Source: Ochromonas danica (taxonomy: Eukaryota; Sar; Chrysophyceae; Chromulinales; Chromulinaceae). From it: a stretch of 64,000 nt of DNA. The DNA lies in contig VKHL01000064.1 in NCBI GenBank assembly GCA_015146655.1, positions 1 through 64,000 on the forward strand. The letters run 5' to 3'. The notes beneath the pieces are model-generated. The model was not told where the DNA came from and did not search any database. It worked only from the letters and a program-made list of their open reading frames with translations. Shown here in pieces: positions 19,623 through 30,232 of this stretch. Positions within the stretch are counted from its first letter, which is position 1; every line of letters begins with the position of its first letter. Position numbers and translations under genes: made by a program.

Positions 19623-22250
19623 ATGAATCAATTCTCGTTGAATGAGTTAATCTGGGGTCGACGATATGCTGCTCTTAGGAAACAATCTTTTGATTCTTCT
19701 ATTCGTAACGACTTTTGGTCCTGGAGTGCAGATAATGAATCTCTAGGAGCACTCTTTCTCTCCTATTGCTTCTTGTCAGCTGCTCAAGCACCTGCTTATT
19801 ACGACGCTTTTCAATACTCTAATGTCTTGTTCATTCTCCCAGCGATCGGCTTGGTGACTGTCTTCTTCTCGATGTGGATGTCATTCTTCTACCAATGCTT
19901 TGCCAATCATCTTCCAAATAAGAGTTGGCACATGTTTTGGTTGAGCAAAGTACTTTTCATGCGGACCTATACTGTAGTAGGTTCTACTGTGTGCTTCGTT
20001 TTCCGTTTATTGATTCGGGGCTTTATCACGGAATGTCATCGAGAGTTATTCGAGAAATACAGGTGGAATTGCTCGCCTTCAGGATCGAGGTTAGATGCAC
20101 CAGACGAAGTTGGGGTTTGTTTGATCGCTTTTCCTCTTATCTTCAGCACACTCTATCGAGAGCTAGATGTGAGGTTATATTTGTGTCTATGGGCACTTTC
20201 CATTGGAGCATTGTTCTATGCAGCATACTTAGGCGATAATAAGATCTATTACACCGTTGCTGGCGTGTACTGTCTTCCGAGTCTCATTTCAATTTTCGAA
20301 AAGTATCGTTATAATAACTGCATGGCATTCATTATGATGGAATTGCAGAAGACGATGAAAGAAAAGGAAGAGATGGCAGATGAAATGCATGCCACGGAGA
20401 TGCGTCACATGATCGCGAATGTAGCCCATGACTTGAAAACAGTAAGTAATGCACTTAATCCATACTTTGCGAATAAAACCCTCATGCACGGCTACTTTTC
20501 TCATTTATAGCCTTTGACGTCGTTTTTGAGTGGCATCGAGTTGATCTCTGCGATCACCTTGGAGTGCCAGCAGAATTTGAGAGACGGAGATGCAAAGGCG
20601 ATTCAAGACAATATTGTCTCTGTCCTGAACTGTATTCAGAATATTCGCAACACTAATTCGTTCATGTTGATGACCATCAACCGTTGTATCGATTACACCA
20701 AAGCATCTAAGGGTCTGAAGCTGGTGCCAAAGCATGAGACGATCGATCTGTTGGAAAGCTTACTGCTTCCTTTGAATTGCATGAAGGATATCCAGCAGCG
20801 AGTGTCGATCGTTTTGGATCCGTTACCGCAAGAGATCTGCTCTCATATAATAACGGACAAGCAGTGGTTACAAGAGAATGTGTTATGTCTATTGAGCAAT
20901 GCGGTGAAGTATTCGAGTGGAGGCGAGGTGAGAGTGATGCTCAAGGTGTTGGAAGAGGAGAAGGCGGCAACTGTAGCTACAGTAGGTGACAGTAAGAAGG
21001 GAGATGTGGGTGTGAAGGAGTATGGTACTGCTGGTGAGAATGATGATTCAAAGCGTTTAGTTTTTCCTCGAGAGAGTCCTCTATGCGAATCTAACCGAAT
21101 AAGAGCTTCGACATCTCAGATCTTTCCCACAATGGTGTCAGAAGAGTTTGCTGCTGATATGGCTAGAAGGAAGGACGTATTTGAAAATATAGACGGGGCT
21201 GCATGCAAGCGTGATAGATTCCTTCGTATAGAGTTCGAGGACAATGGGATCGGTTTGTCGGAGGAAGCGATGGCGAACTTGTTCAATCCGTTCAAGCAAG
21301 CTCAGCGTTTGGCCGGAGGGACAGGTCTGGGCTTGTACAGTTTGGCTCGTCGCGTCGAAGCATTGAATGGGCTTTATGGTGTGTCTCACCGTCGAGATGG
21401 GAAACAAGGCAGTATGTTTTGGTTTTCGATTCCATATCGTGCGGACGAGGTGACAGCAGGTGGTATGGGTCGCAAGCCTTTCTTTCCTCGTGGGAATCAT
21501 ATGACGGATCAATTTCCTTCTAATTCGGAAGTTTATGATAAGGATGAGCGCTTGGAAGTTGGAAGTGGTAATGACTCCGAGGGAATTGGTGTGGGTTCTG
21601 ACGGACCCTCGCGAGTCCTACAATTGGAGCGATTCGTTTCTCCAGCTTCCACCCAACGGTTGTATACGGTGAAAGCAGACGAGCGAGCCCATCTGAATAT
21701 CTTGATTGCTGACGACTCTCCAGCAATCGTGAAGATGATATCGATGATGTTACGTCGATTAGGCCATCATATAACGATAGCGGAGAATGGCGATGTTGCG
21801 TTGAAGGTTCTTTGGGAGAGACTAGCATCAGGTGGCTCTCTTTTCGATGTAGTGTTGATGGACCTTCAGATGCCAGTGATGGATGGGTTAGAAGCCACTC
21901 GTCGCTTACGAGCATTCGAGAAATCTATGAGATCATCGGTTTTGTCTGAAGAGAGTAACAATGGTAGTGGGAGTGTCTTGGAAGAATCGTCGATGATGAA
22001 TGAACACGCGGATGCTAGCTATCCATGTTCTTTGGTGACTCCTGATGGTAGGAGGATTGCCAGGGAGTTAGTAATCGCAGGCCAGCTCCATCAATTGGTC
22101 ATTGGGGTGTCAGCCAACTCAGACCACGAGACAATGCAAGATGCTTTGAATGCTGGTGTGGACGCCTTTATATCGAAGCCGTTTTCGATCGAGATGTTTT
22201 ATGCAACTTACGAGAAATTGAGAGAAGATCACAACAGCAATATGAGATAA
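19623..22250 (+). CDS. membrane hybrid histidine kinase
   Basis: Two exons (19623-20441, 20511-22250) give 852 residues. The N-terminal 250 residues hold several hydrophobic segments, probably four to six spans, as a membrane sensor. The dimerisation/phosphoacceptor box AHDLKTPLTSF has His269 and is split by the intron after LKT. The ATPase domain shows LLSNAVKYS (N box), DNGIGLS (G1) and GGTGLGLYSL (G2). A receiver at about 673-845 has ADDS, phosphoacceptor Asp724 in LMDLQMPVMDG and Lys829 in SKPFS, with a Ser/Glu-rich insert of about 60 residues after the Asp. All catalytic residues are present, so it should be a working phosphorelay kinase. The signal is unknown. Confidence 0.92.
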
Positions 22251-23156
22251 TTGGGTATTGGCTTGATAGTTGCTATGACCGGCGTTTATTTATGTGCTTG
22301 GGAGAGATTATATATTGGTGTTCGGTTAGCTACGAGGTGGTGTGTAATTGCATGGTTTAGGGTGTGTTTAAGTTATTAGCTTGGTGTGGTGGTTGTGTTC
22401 TAGTAATATCAGCAGATGATTGTGACGAGTGGTGATAGTAGATCACACTGTCATCGGCGTTATTGGGCAGAGATGAAAGATGCATATATTCGTTGTTGTT
22501 TTTTGTGTTGCGAAAATGGGTCATTTTCGATCAACTTGCTTTATGTGTGGCTTAGCATGCTGGACGCTGTGCGTTAGTAACCAGCAAGATTGGTTATTGT
22601 ATTCTATTGAGAGAGTCGTTAATTGAACTTGTTGTTCTAAAGTCTTCGCGCTTCGCATTGTCTGTATAATTAATTACTTTACTGTTCTTTGATGATTGCA
22701 AGGATTGACGTTGTATCCTTAATTCCATATTGAGTGAACTTAATCCATTACTATACCTTTAGAGAGTGAAGATAGAAGTGTGTTAGTTATAGAGGTTACG
22801 ATTCTATTGTGGGATTGCCTTGAATTGATTTTTTGCGCTTCTCATTTTTTGTGTAATTAATTTCTTTACTGAACGTTGGATTGTTAGGTTTTCAATCTAC
22901 ACCCCAAATTGCATCTTGAATAAACATAATTCATTAGAACGTAATGGATTGTGTTCCAAACATAAACATAATCCATAGTAAACATAAACCATTACTAACA
23001 CAACACGGGTCAACAACATGGAAAATTGTCGGAAAACGTTATTTCTTCTTAAGTTAACGATCACTTCTCTCACACTGCATCAATCAAAACAGACAAACAA
23101 TTCAATTCCATCTCTTGTATACTCTCTGTTATTAGTGAGCAAAGAAAGAAAGGAAG
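22251..23156. other. 900-bp intergenic region
   Basis: AT-rich. The first 150 bp share ancestry with the flank of the kinase pseudogene, and the middle holds a degenerate tandem duplication (see 22600-22936). No gene is seen. Confidence 0.55.
22600..22936. repeat. degenerate tandem duplication, period about 201 bp
   Basis: Unit 1 (about 22600-22750) and unit 2 (about 22801-22936) share in order: ATTCTATTG, TTGCGCTTC-type or CGCGCTTCGCATT, TGT.TAATTAATT.CTTTACTG, GATTGnnAGG, ATCC-type/CAATC, then TTGAGTGAA/TTGAATAAA and TAAT(C)CATTA. The units are diverged, so the event is old. Confidence 0.6.
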
Positions 23157-26100
23157 ATGGATCAGATTGTTAACTTTTCTGCTTTGGAAGAGATCTTAGA
23201 GAGTTGTCGTTTAGAAGAGAATTGGTCAGGTTGTCAACAAAATCTTCATCAATACAGTACTATCTTTGATATACAACAACCTTATGCAACCTCTATACAT
23301 CGTGAATTAAAGTCCATGAAAGCTTATTATTGGGTCATTATGGCGGAGGTTGCCTTTCATCATCAATATGATCTTGACAATGCTATTGACTGCTTGAGAC
23401 GTGCTATTGTAATGGATAATGGACATCCTCATATTCGTCCTATTACAGCACGATTTATTCTTAATGTAACAGAAGGATTACTCTCTCAAGAAATTGAATG
23501 GATTGGTCAACGATATCATCAAAATATGGATGTAATACATTATGATCATAGTATAGAACGACCTACCTTGCCAATCATCCTCGGAGATCGATATAGGGTA
23601 TGAAATTAACTTGCTTTGTTTTGTTTCTTATATGAGTGTTCAATCATGTTGATGTTGATGTTGGTGTTGTTGTTGTTGTCTTTCTAGGAACTCTCACCAG
23701 CTGCTCAATTAGCAATACAACGAATTGTTGAATCACTTTATCCCAAAGAAATGGATCTCTTCACTATGATATTAGCTTCTTTTCCAGTAGAAGAAACATT
23801 AGCCTTATCAGAGTCATTTGCAATATTTGCACAAGAACCATCTATCCCTACCATGATCTCAATGGCCATCTTATCCGCTACAAATCAATTGTTATCTAAT
23901 CTCTTTCTTGATCAATATGCTGACCAATATGCATGTGGTCGTATCTCAAAGTATGGATATTGGTTACAAGTAGATGGAATAATGACAAAAGCAATGCTTG
24001 AATATCTTCTAGATGACCTATTAGCAGCTAAAGTCTCTTTAGATCATCTTATCAATCATCTTACCATAAATCAGTTATCAACAATCCCTTCTAATTGTCG
24101 AAATTCTCTTATCCTAGCAGCTGGACAAATTAATTTGATTGTTTGTACTTCACAAGGATTACAAGCTGCCAAACCATTCTATGAGGCTTGCCTCTCTATA
24201 GATGGTCCATGGAGAACTCTCTTACCTTTCTCTGTGCAAGCTGCTTTAGTGATTGATCGGGCGATGACTGTATTAGAAAGCTCTTTAGCTCAGAGAGAGG
24301 ACAGTATCGTGGATGAAGAAGCACTAGCTGAAGCTTATTCTTGTCTCCACAGTTTCTTGGGACCGTGGCTGGAGTCTCCAGAGCAAATAGTTGATGCCAT
24401 GGTCCAATCAGAGAGTCAGTTGGTCAGTCTATCTCCTCCAGTAGGTAGTGGACAATACTGTTTAGCAGGTGGACCTATGGATCTTCTATTAAAAGCACGG
24501 CAAGTGTCAATAGGTTCGATGGCAACACTATTGGCAACATTGATTGTCTTCTCCTATCAGCATTATCGTCATCATCCACAAAGTGGACCATCAAAGAATC
24601 TTCCTCATGGTGAATCATCATCTAGTTCTTCTATCAATCAGGTACAGGAAGGAACAAAAGATGAAGAGATAATACCACAACCTACAGTACCACAGCTGGA
24701 GGGAAACAATGGCGAACAAGAAATAGACAATACTGTCCAAAGCCAACAACCAAATAAGCCTATGGAACAGAGTGAAGAGAAACCAAAAGAAGAGCATATG
24801 GAAGGAGAATCATCTCAAGAAGATTGTATACCTCATGAAGAAGTATTGAGAATTATGGAATGGGCACAGAAAGCTGACAAATTCCCTTCTGCTATAGTGT
24901 TATGGTTATTAGGGAATCTAAACACTTATTGGGGTCGATTAGAGAAAGCAGTGAATATTCTTACCATTTGTCATGAGACAATAATGCAAATGATGATTAC
25001 TGTCTGTCAAACAACAAGAACTACATCATCATCGTCAACAACAACAAGCAAAGGCTCTAACCAACAGACAGTGCAAAACGAATTGTTACCCATTGAACAA
25101 TATTGGAAAGTATATACTACAGATTATCATTTAGAAAATCGTTTATCTCAGTTATTACAAAGTTTGAAAGGATTAGCTGCCCCGAATAGCGATGGAGCCA
25201 CAGGGTTGGCATCTACTATCATACTCTACCCTCACTTGCCTCTCTGTCGTCTCTGTGACCTCTATCTTGCAGCCTATTCCCCAACGGCCATTCCGTTGGT
25301 TCTTCTCTCTGATCTGCTGAGATCTACACAGCAAGCTTTGCAGCAGTTATTGGGGTTACAATCTGATAGTGCTATAGCCCGTCATCTTTATCTTGGAGGT
25401 GGAGAAGTTAAGTTGAATGATGTAATGCATGCAACTTATCCTCATCCTGGTCTGAGAGATGATCATCGTCTTGATGAAGGTCTAGGTAATCGATATAATA
25501 TCACACTTGATGATTTGACTGCTAATCTTGTGGATCTATTACCATCATGGACAAAGGATCTGACTAGGGTTGATCTCCTTCTACCATGTCTACATCTCTT
25601 CACATTATTAGCTAATCTCTACCATCACTATGCTATGCAACCAACTTTAGAAGATAATCTCACATTTACTTATCATTATCAATCAGCTCGTTGGTTAGCA
25701 TTTACTCAAGTCATTCTTAATCATTATCTTAGTAATGATGAACTATTGAATACCTTATCTTCAGTCTATGTGAAAGAGTTGATAGAGATTAAAGTACGTA
25801 CTATGCTCTATTATAGTATCGTCTTAGCGGGACTTGGTTTAGTTAATCATGCTAAGAAAACTGTACAAGAGGTTCTTCTTAATCCTGTGCGGAATGACAG
25901 TTTGTATTATACTTCTCTATTAGAACCTCGCTTTCTACATCTATTGGCTATTCTGATTACGACAGGTAGTGAAGATGGTCGACGTTGGGCATTAGCTACG
26001 ACTATGTTACAACGTCTACTTACCAATTCAAATGAAGTTGATAGTGGTAGTCATAGTCAAAGATGGAATATTGCCATAACATTAGGAATGGTTTTATTAC

Positions 26101-27093
26101 AAAGTGGTGAACGTAAAGCAGCGGAAGGCATTGCAGAAGAATTATTAGAAGAAATTCGTCATAGTCTTGATCCACAACGATTATCGACTCCTATACCTCT
26201 TCTTCCTCATCCACCTTGTACTGTATCATTCATTACTTTACCTCCACTCTTCCCTCATCAACAACAACCTGCCGTAGTAGTGAGTTTATTGACTTCACTA
26301 GCTCATATCCTATTGACTGTAAGGAAGTATACATTGGCTAAGATCGCGCTATCGCTAGGATGGCAATTCCTTCATGGAATTTCACCTGAAGTGGCTGATC
26401 AACTAATCCAATTACCAAACTTGAGCAAAGCTGAGCAGATTGATCTTCTTCGACGTACTCCAACCATGAAAGGTTGGCGTCTTGTAGAAGGTACAGGATG
26501 GGGTGTAGAAATGATCCATCTTGCAACGTTACAAGCAGATTTACTTTGTCAAACTGCTCGATTGATTCAAGTGGAAGAAGATAATTTATGTGATTCACGA
26601 GCAATGGAGATCTATACTTATGCTATAGGTCTTTGTCCTTTACATAGTCATGCACGAACTGCATTGGCACTGATTCATTATGAAAAGTATCGACAATATC
26701 AACTTGGCTTGCGTCAAGCAAAAGTACTTGCTTCTGTTCGTTCTAACAAGAGTCCAGCGGTGGTGGCAGAGGGTGGGAATGGTATTGAAGAAGGGAAAGG
26801 CGATCAGCTTCCCTCTGAAGTTACTTCTCGCTATCTTGCTACAGCTCATTCTTATGCTCGTTCTGTCTTACAACAAAATGAACGAAATGCTGAAGCATGG
26901 TAAGCTCTTATTGACGTTGATTAATTAATGACTAGGGTTGACTGATCCTTTTTTGTGTGATTGCTTTAGGCATGCCTACAGTTTGATTAATGAAGCCATG
27001 CAGTTACCATCCGTAGCTCTAGAAGCTGAAGTAACTGCAGCAGAATGTTTACAAAATCGACCTATCCGTGCATTTCACTCTGTACTTTTCTAA
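23157..27093 (+). CDS. large TPR protein, TTC7/YPP1-like
   Basis: Exons 23157-23597, 23688-26899 and 26970-27093 join in phase to 1258 residues. Helical TPR-like repeats occur throughout (YYWVIMAEVAFHHQYDLDNAIDCLRRAI near the start; AMEIYTYAIGLCPLHSHARTALALIHYE near the end). The C-terminus, LPSVALEAEVTAAECLQNRPIRAFHSVLF-like, resembles the TTC7 ending, where the last TPR is followed by a short proline-containing tail. TTC7/YPP1 scaffolds the plasma-membrane PI 4-kinase complex with EFR3. The TPR call is firm; the TTC7 assignment is moderate. A low-complexity acidic/Gln-rich insert lies at about 440-520. Confidence 0.65.
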
Positions 27094-27980
27094 TTCTCCT
27101 TTTTTGTATATGAGAGAGAATAGTTTTGATTTATTATTGGAAAAGAAGTCATCGATGGTTGAGGAGAAGGTTTAGTCATGTTACTATGATGGTTCATGTT
27201 CATCTTCTATTAGTTGCCCATGGCTATTTGCGATGACATCTTCTTGTGGGTTGAGCAATAGTTTCATCAGTGACGTGGTGATAAATAAGGAAGTAATAAA
27301 GGTGCTTTATTCGCATTTCAATTAGTCACTCACATCGTGAGAATGCCTCCCTTTCTTACCGTCTTTGTTGATAATTCAGACTAGGTCTTTATTAACAGCC
27401 TCTTTGCAAGTTGCTGGAAATCCATTTTTGGCCTCTTGCCGACACTTTTCGAAGATCTCTTCTCCTCTTTAGTCAAGTATGATGGATGGGTATCCAGCTA
27501 TCACCAGCAATGGGTATGAAGCAAATGGCATGAAGCTATCATTAATAAATGGAACATGAAGCAAATGTTTCGTTAGAACCTTCAGTATCAATGTATCCAA
27601 ATTGAGGAGAATATTTTGTGCAGGTTACCGTTATGCTAGTAATAAGTTCATATTTCTTGCTTTTGTTGGTGTGTTGGTTGACTTTTCTGCGTGATGGTTG
27701 AGCAGTGCAGATGTAGTGCAACGGTGTTGATCAATTTGAGGTCAACTAGACCAACAACAAACTCGGAACTGCTCGTGTTGTAGTAAAGTGGCACCTTAGA
27801 CTAACTTTCTTTATTAGAGTAGAGTGACAGCAAGATAGTCTAGTCTACCTGTTAATAATTCATTTCGTGTGACAGTCAATAGATCAGACTTATCTGCTTT
27901 TTCTCATCATCAACAGCAAGTACAAAAACAACAACCACAACAACCCCGGGACCTGAACCAAACCTTGTCTGTCCTGAGTT
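27094..27980. other. intergenic region
   Basis: About 890 bp between two + strand genes. No recognisable coding or RNA feature. CAACAA-rich sequence lies at 27910-27945, just before the phytochelatin synthase start. Confidence 0.55.
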
Positions 27981-28892
27981 ATGGAAGGAAGTGTTCATCG
28001 TTGTCCTCTTCCACCACCTGCTTTTCCTTTCAATTCTACAGAAGGCAAGAAGCTCTTCCATGAGGCTATGCTAGCTGGTCATATGGAAGGGTATTTCCTT
28101 CAAGCAGAGCATTTCCTCACTCAAGGGAATACCGGGTTTTGTGGTTTAGGATCATTAACCATGGCATTAAATACTTTACTGATTGATCCTAATAAAGTCT
28201 ATAGTGGTATGTTTCGTTGGTTTCATGAAAATATGTTATCGTGTTGTCATCCTTTGGAAGAAATTACAGTGCAAGGAACGTCTATGATGTCCGTTGCATG
28301 TCTAGCAAGATGTAATGGATTGAATGTTGAGTTGATCTATGGTCATGATAGTGATCTAGAGACCTTCCGTCAAGATGTTAAACGCGTATCCAGTCAATCT
28401 AAAGACTATCCTCCACATGTTTTACTTGTTTCGTATTCCAGAGAAGCTTTAGGACAACTTGGTGTGGGACATTTCTCTCCAATTGGAGGATATCATGCTG
28501 AGAGTGATCAGGTAGGATATACACATGTCATCTACTGTATTCGTGTGGTGATCTTATGCTTGGTGTCTGAATTTGTGTTTCAGGTGCTAATCTTGGATGT
28601 AGCACGCTTTAAATATCCACCTCATTGGTTACCACTTCAACTAGTTTTTGAAGCGATGAAACCTTTGGATACAGAAACGGGGTTAAGTCGTGGTTATCTT
28701 ATTCTAACAGCAAGCAATTCTCCAAGACATCAGCATTGTGGAGATAAGACTCCATTTCTTGTTTCTTCTGTAAGAAAAGCTCAACAACCTGAAGGCAAGC
28801 ATGTGCTTACAGAGAATGATGATATTCAAATTTGCTGTGAAGAAAGTAAACGACATGCACCAGATGTCTTCTGCCCATCTTGTGCTCGTTGA
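27981..28892 (+). CDS. PCS: phytochelatin synthase
   Basis: Two exons (27981-28511, 28584-28892) give 279 residues. The enzyme is a papain-fold transpeptidase that makes metal-binding phytochelatins from glutathione. The catalytic triad is complete: Cys54 in GFCGLGSL, His164 in GHFSPIGGYH and Asp182 in LILDVARFKYPPHW, with the same His-Asp spacing (18) as Arabidopsis PCS1. The upstream QAEHFLTQGNTGFCG segment is also typical. The protein is short: the plant Cys-rich regulatory C-terminal domain is reduced to about 60 residues with a CCEE...CPSC cluster. No signal peptide is seen, so it is probably cytosolic. Confidence 0.93.
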   Translation: MEGSVHRCPLPPPAFPFNSTEGKKLFHEAMLAGHMEGYFLQAEHFLTQGNTGFCGLGSLTMALNTLLIDPNKVYSGMFRWFHENMLSCCHPLEEITVQGTSMMSVACLARCNGLNVELIYGHDSDLETFRQDVKRVSSQSKDYPPHVLLVSYSREALGQLGVGHFSPIGGYHAESDQVGYTHVIYCIRVVILCLVSEFVFQVLILDVARFKYPPHWLPLQLVFEAMKPLDTETGLSRGYLILTASNSPRHQHCGDKTPFLVSSVRKAQQPEGKHVLTENDDIQICCEESKRHAPDVFCPSCAR

Positions 28893-29397
28893 ATGTTACG
28901 TATAATAACATGGAGTCTTTGGCAGGGCATTGTGTCTTGAACGTATGGGATGCATTAATGGTGTGTTAGCTTGGACTGGTTTTGTATGTGGTGTTACTTT
29001 GCGTTATATGTTAGTCCACTCTTAGTCATGGCACTATGGGGTTGGATTTAGGACATTTAGTAGTGATTGATTACATTGCGTCGAAGATTTAATAGTTAAT
29101 GAGTCATTTATTTCATTTCATACCGCACTCCTCTCTTACTAACTCTTCTACCAAACTACTATTGATAATAACTCGAACCAATAATATCAGTAATGTTGGC
29201 ATTACATTACACACGATACATTTCCAATCAATGCTGCTGCTGGGAGATTTTCCCTCTGACGTCATGAGGGAGGTGTTCAAACCCGCAGAATAGGCTTATT
29301 TTCTCTCACTTGCCAGTCAGCCAAGTCGAATGTTCTTTCTCACCTTGTCCCATTGATCAACTTGTTGCATTCCATTGACAACAAGAATCATTTCTCA
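28893..29397. other. intergenic region
   Basis: About 505 bp. No gene or RNA recognised. The 3' flank of phytochelatin synthase and the promoter of the next gene are expected here. Confidence 0.55.
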
Positions 29398-29709
29398 ATG
29401 ACCACAAAGATGGACATCCCATGCTTCCCTGAACATGAAGCCTTTGCTAAGAAATACTTCCATATTGTCGATGACTTGATGGATGGTCAACGATTTGCAG
29501 AAGAACTCTTTGAAGAGGATGCTTCTTTCACTATTAGCAATTTTCCAACCTCTGTAGGGAAAGATGCAATTATTGCTGGTGCTAACATGGTTTTCAATGC
29601 TGTGGATAAGCTAAAACATAATGTTGTTGCTATTCATTCTGTTCATCCTCGTAAGTGGTCATCACCCTCATCCTCCTCATCATCATCTGCATCCCATGCA
29701 TTGTCAATC

Positions 29710-29741
<32 letters not shown>

Positions 29742-29968
29742 TGGTTTGTTGTGTTTGTCTGTGCAATGTCTGATTCTTGTATCAAATAGGTCTATTCTGG
29801 GTAGTGGGTTCTGTCACTTACACTATGAAGACAACTCATGAAGTACTTCCTCCTTTACCGTTGGCTTCTCTTTGTGAGCTTTCTGACGATCCTGTGCAGC
29901 CGAAACTTCGTCGTTACCAGGCCTTCTTGGATCAAGGACCTTTCATTGCTGCTATGACTCCCAAGTAA
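29398..29968 (+). CDS. NTF2-like (SnoaL-type) small protein
   Basis: Two exons (29398-29650, 29790-29968) give 143 residues. The pattern matches the cone-shaped NTF2-like fold: an N-terminal helical part (AFAKKYFHIVDDLMDGQRFAEELFEEDASFTIS), GKDAIIAGANMVFNAVDKLKHNVVAIHSVH, then after the intron WVVGSVTYTMKTTHEV. Enzymes and binding proteins share this fold, so no reaction can be named. The intron carries a GTT repeat. Confidence 0.7.
29711..29740 (+). repeat. (GTT)10 microsatellite in an intron
   Basis: Ten uninterrupted GTT triplets inside the intron of the NTF2-like gene. Confidence 0.95.
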
Positions 29969-30232
29969 AGTCGTCATCGTCCTTTACTGTCTTTACGTAT
30001 GATAATCGCTAGAAGTGATGGATACGGTTATGCTGACTATAGCAAAGTAGTCTTGCTATTGTAATGTAAAGCAAGTGTATTGATGATAATGTTTCTTTCT
30101 TTTTGAATGGTTCAACCTCTGCTTCTCATTCCACACACTGTCCTTCTATCTCCTAGTATTGCCCAAATAACAGGCATTTATCAACTATTATTCAAATCAA
30201 GGAGCAGTAAATAAGACGAACTATGATGATGT

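Noticed and set aside
29651-29789. Cys-rich coding stretch in the NTF2-like gene
   Set aside because: It is a GTT microsatellite inside a GT-AG intron; skipping it restores the NTF2-like fold pattern.
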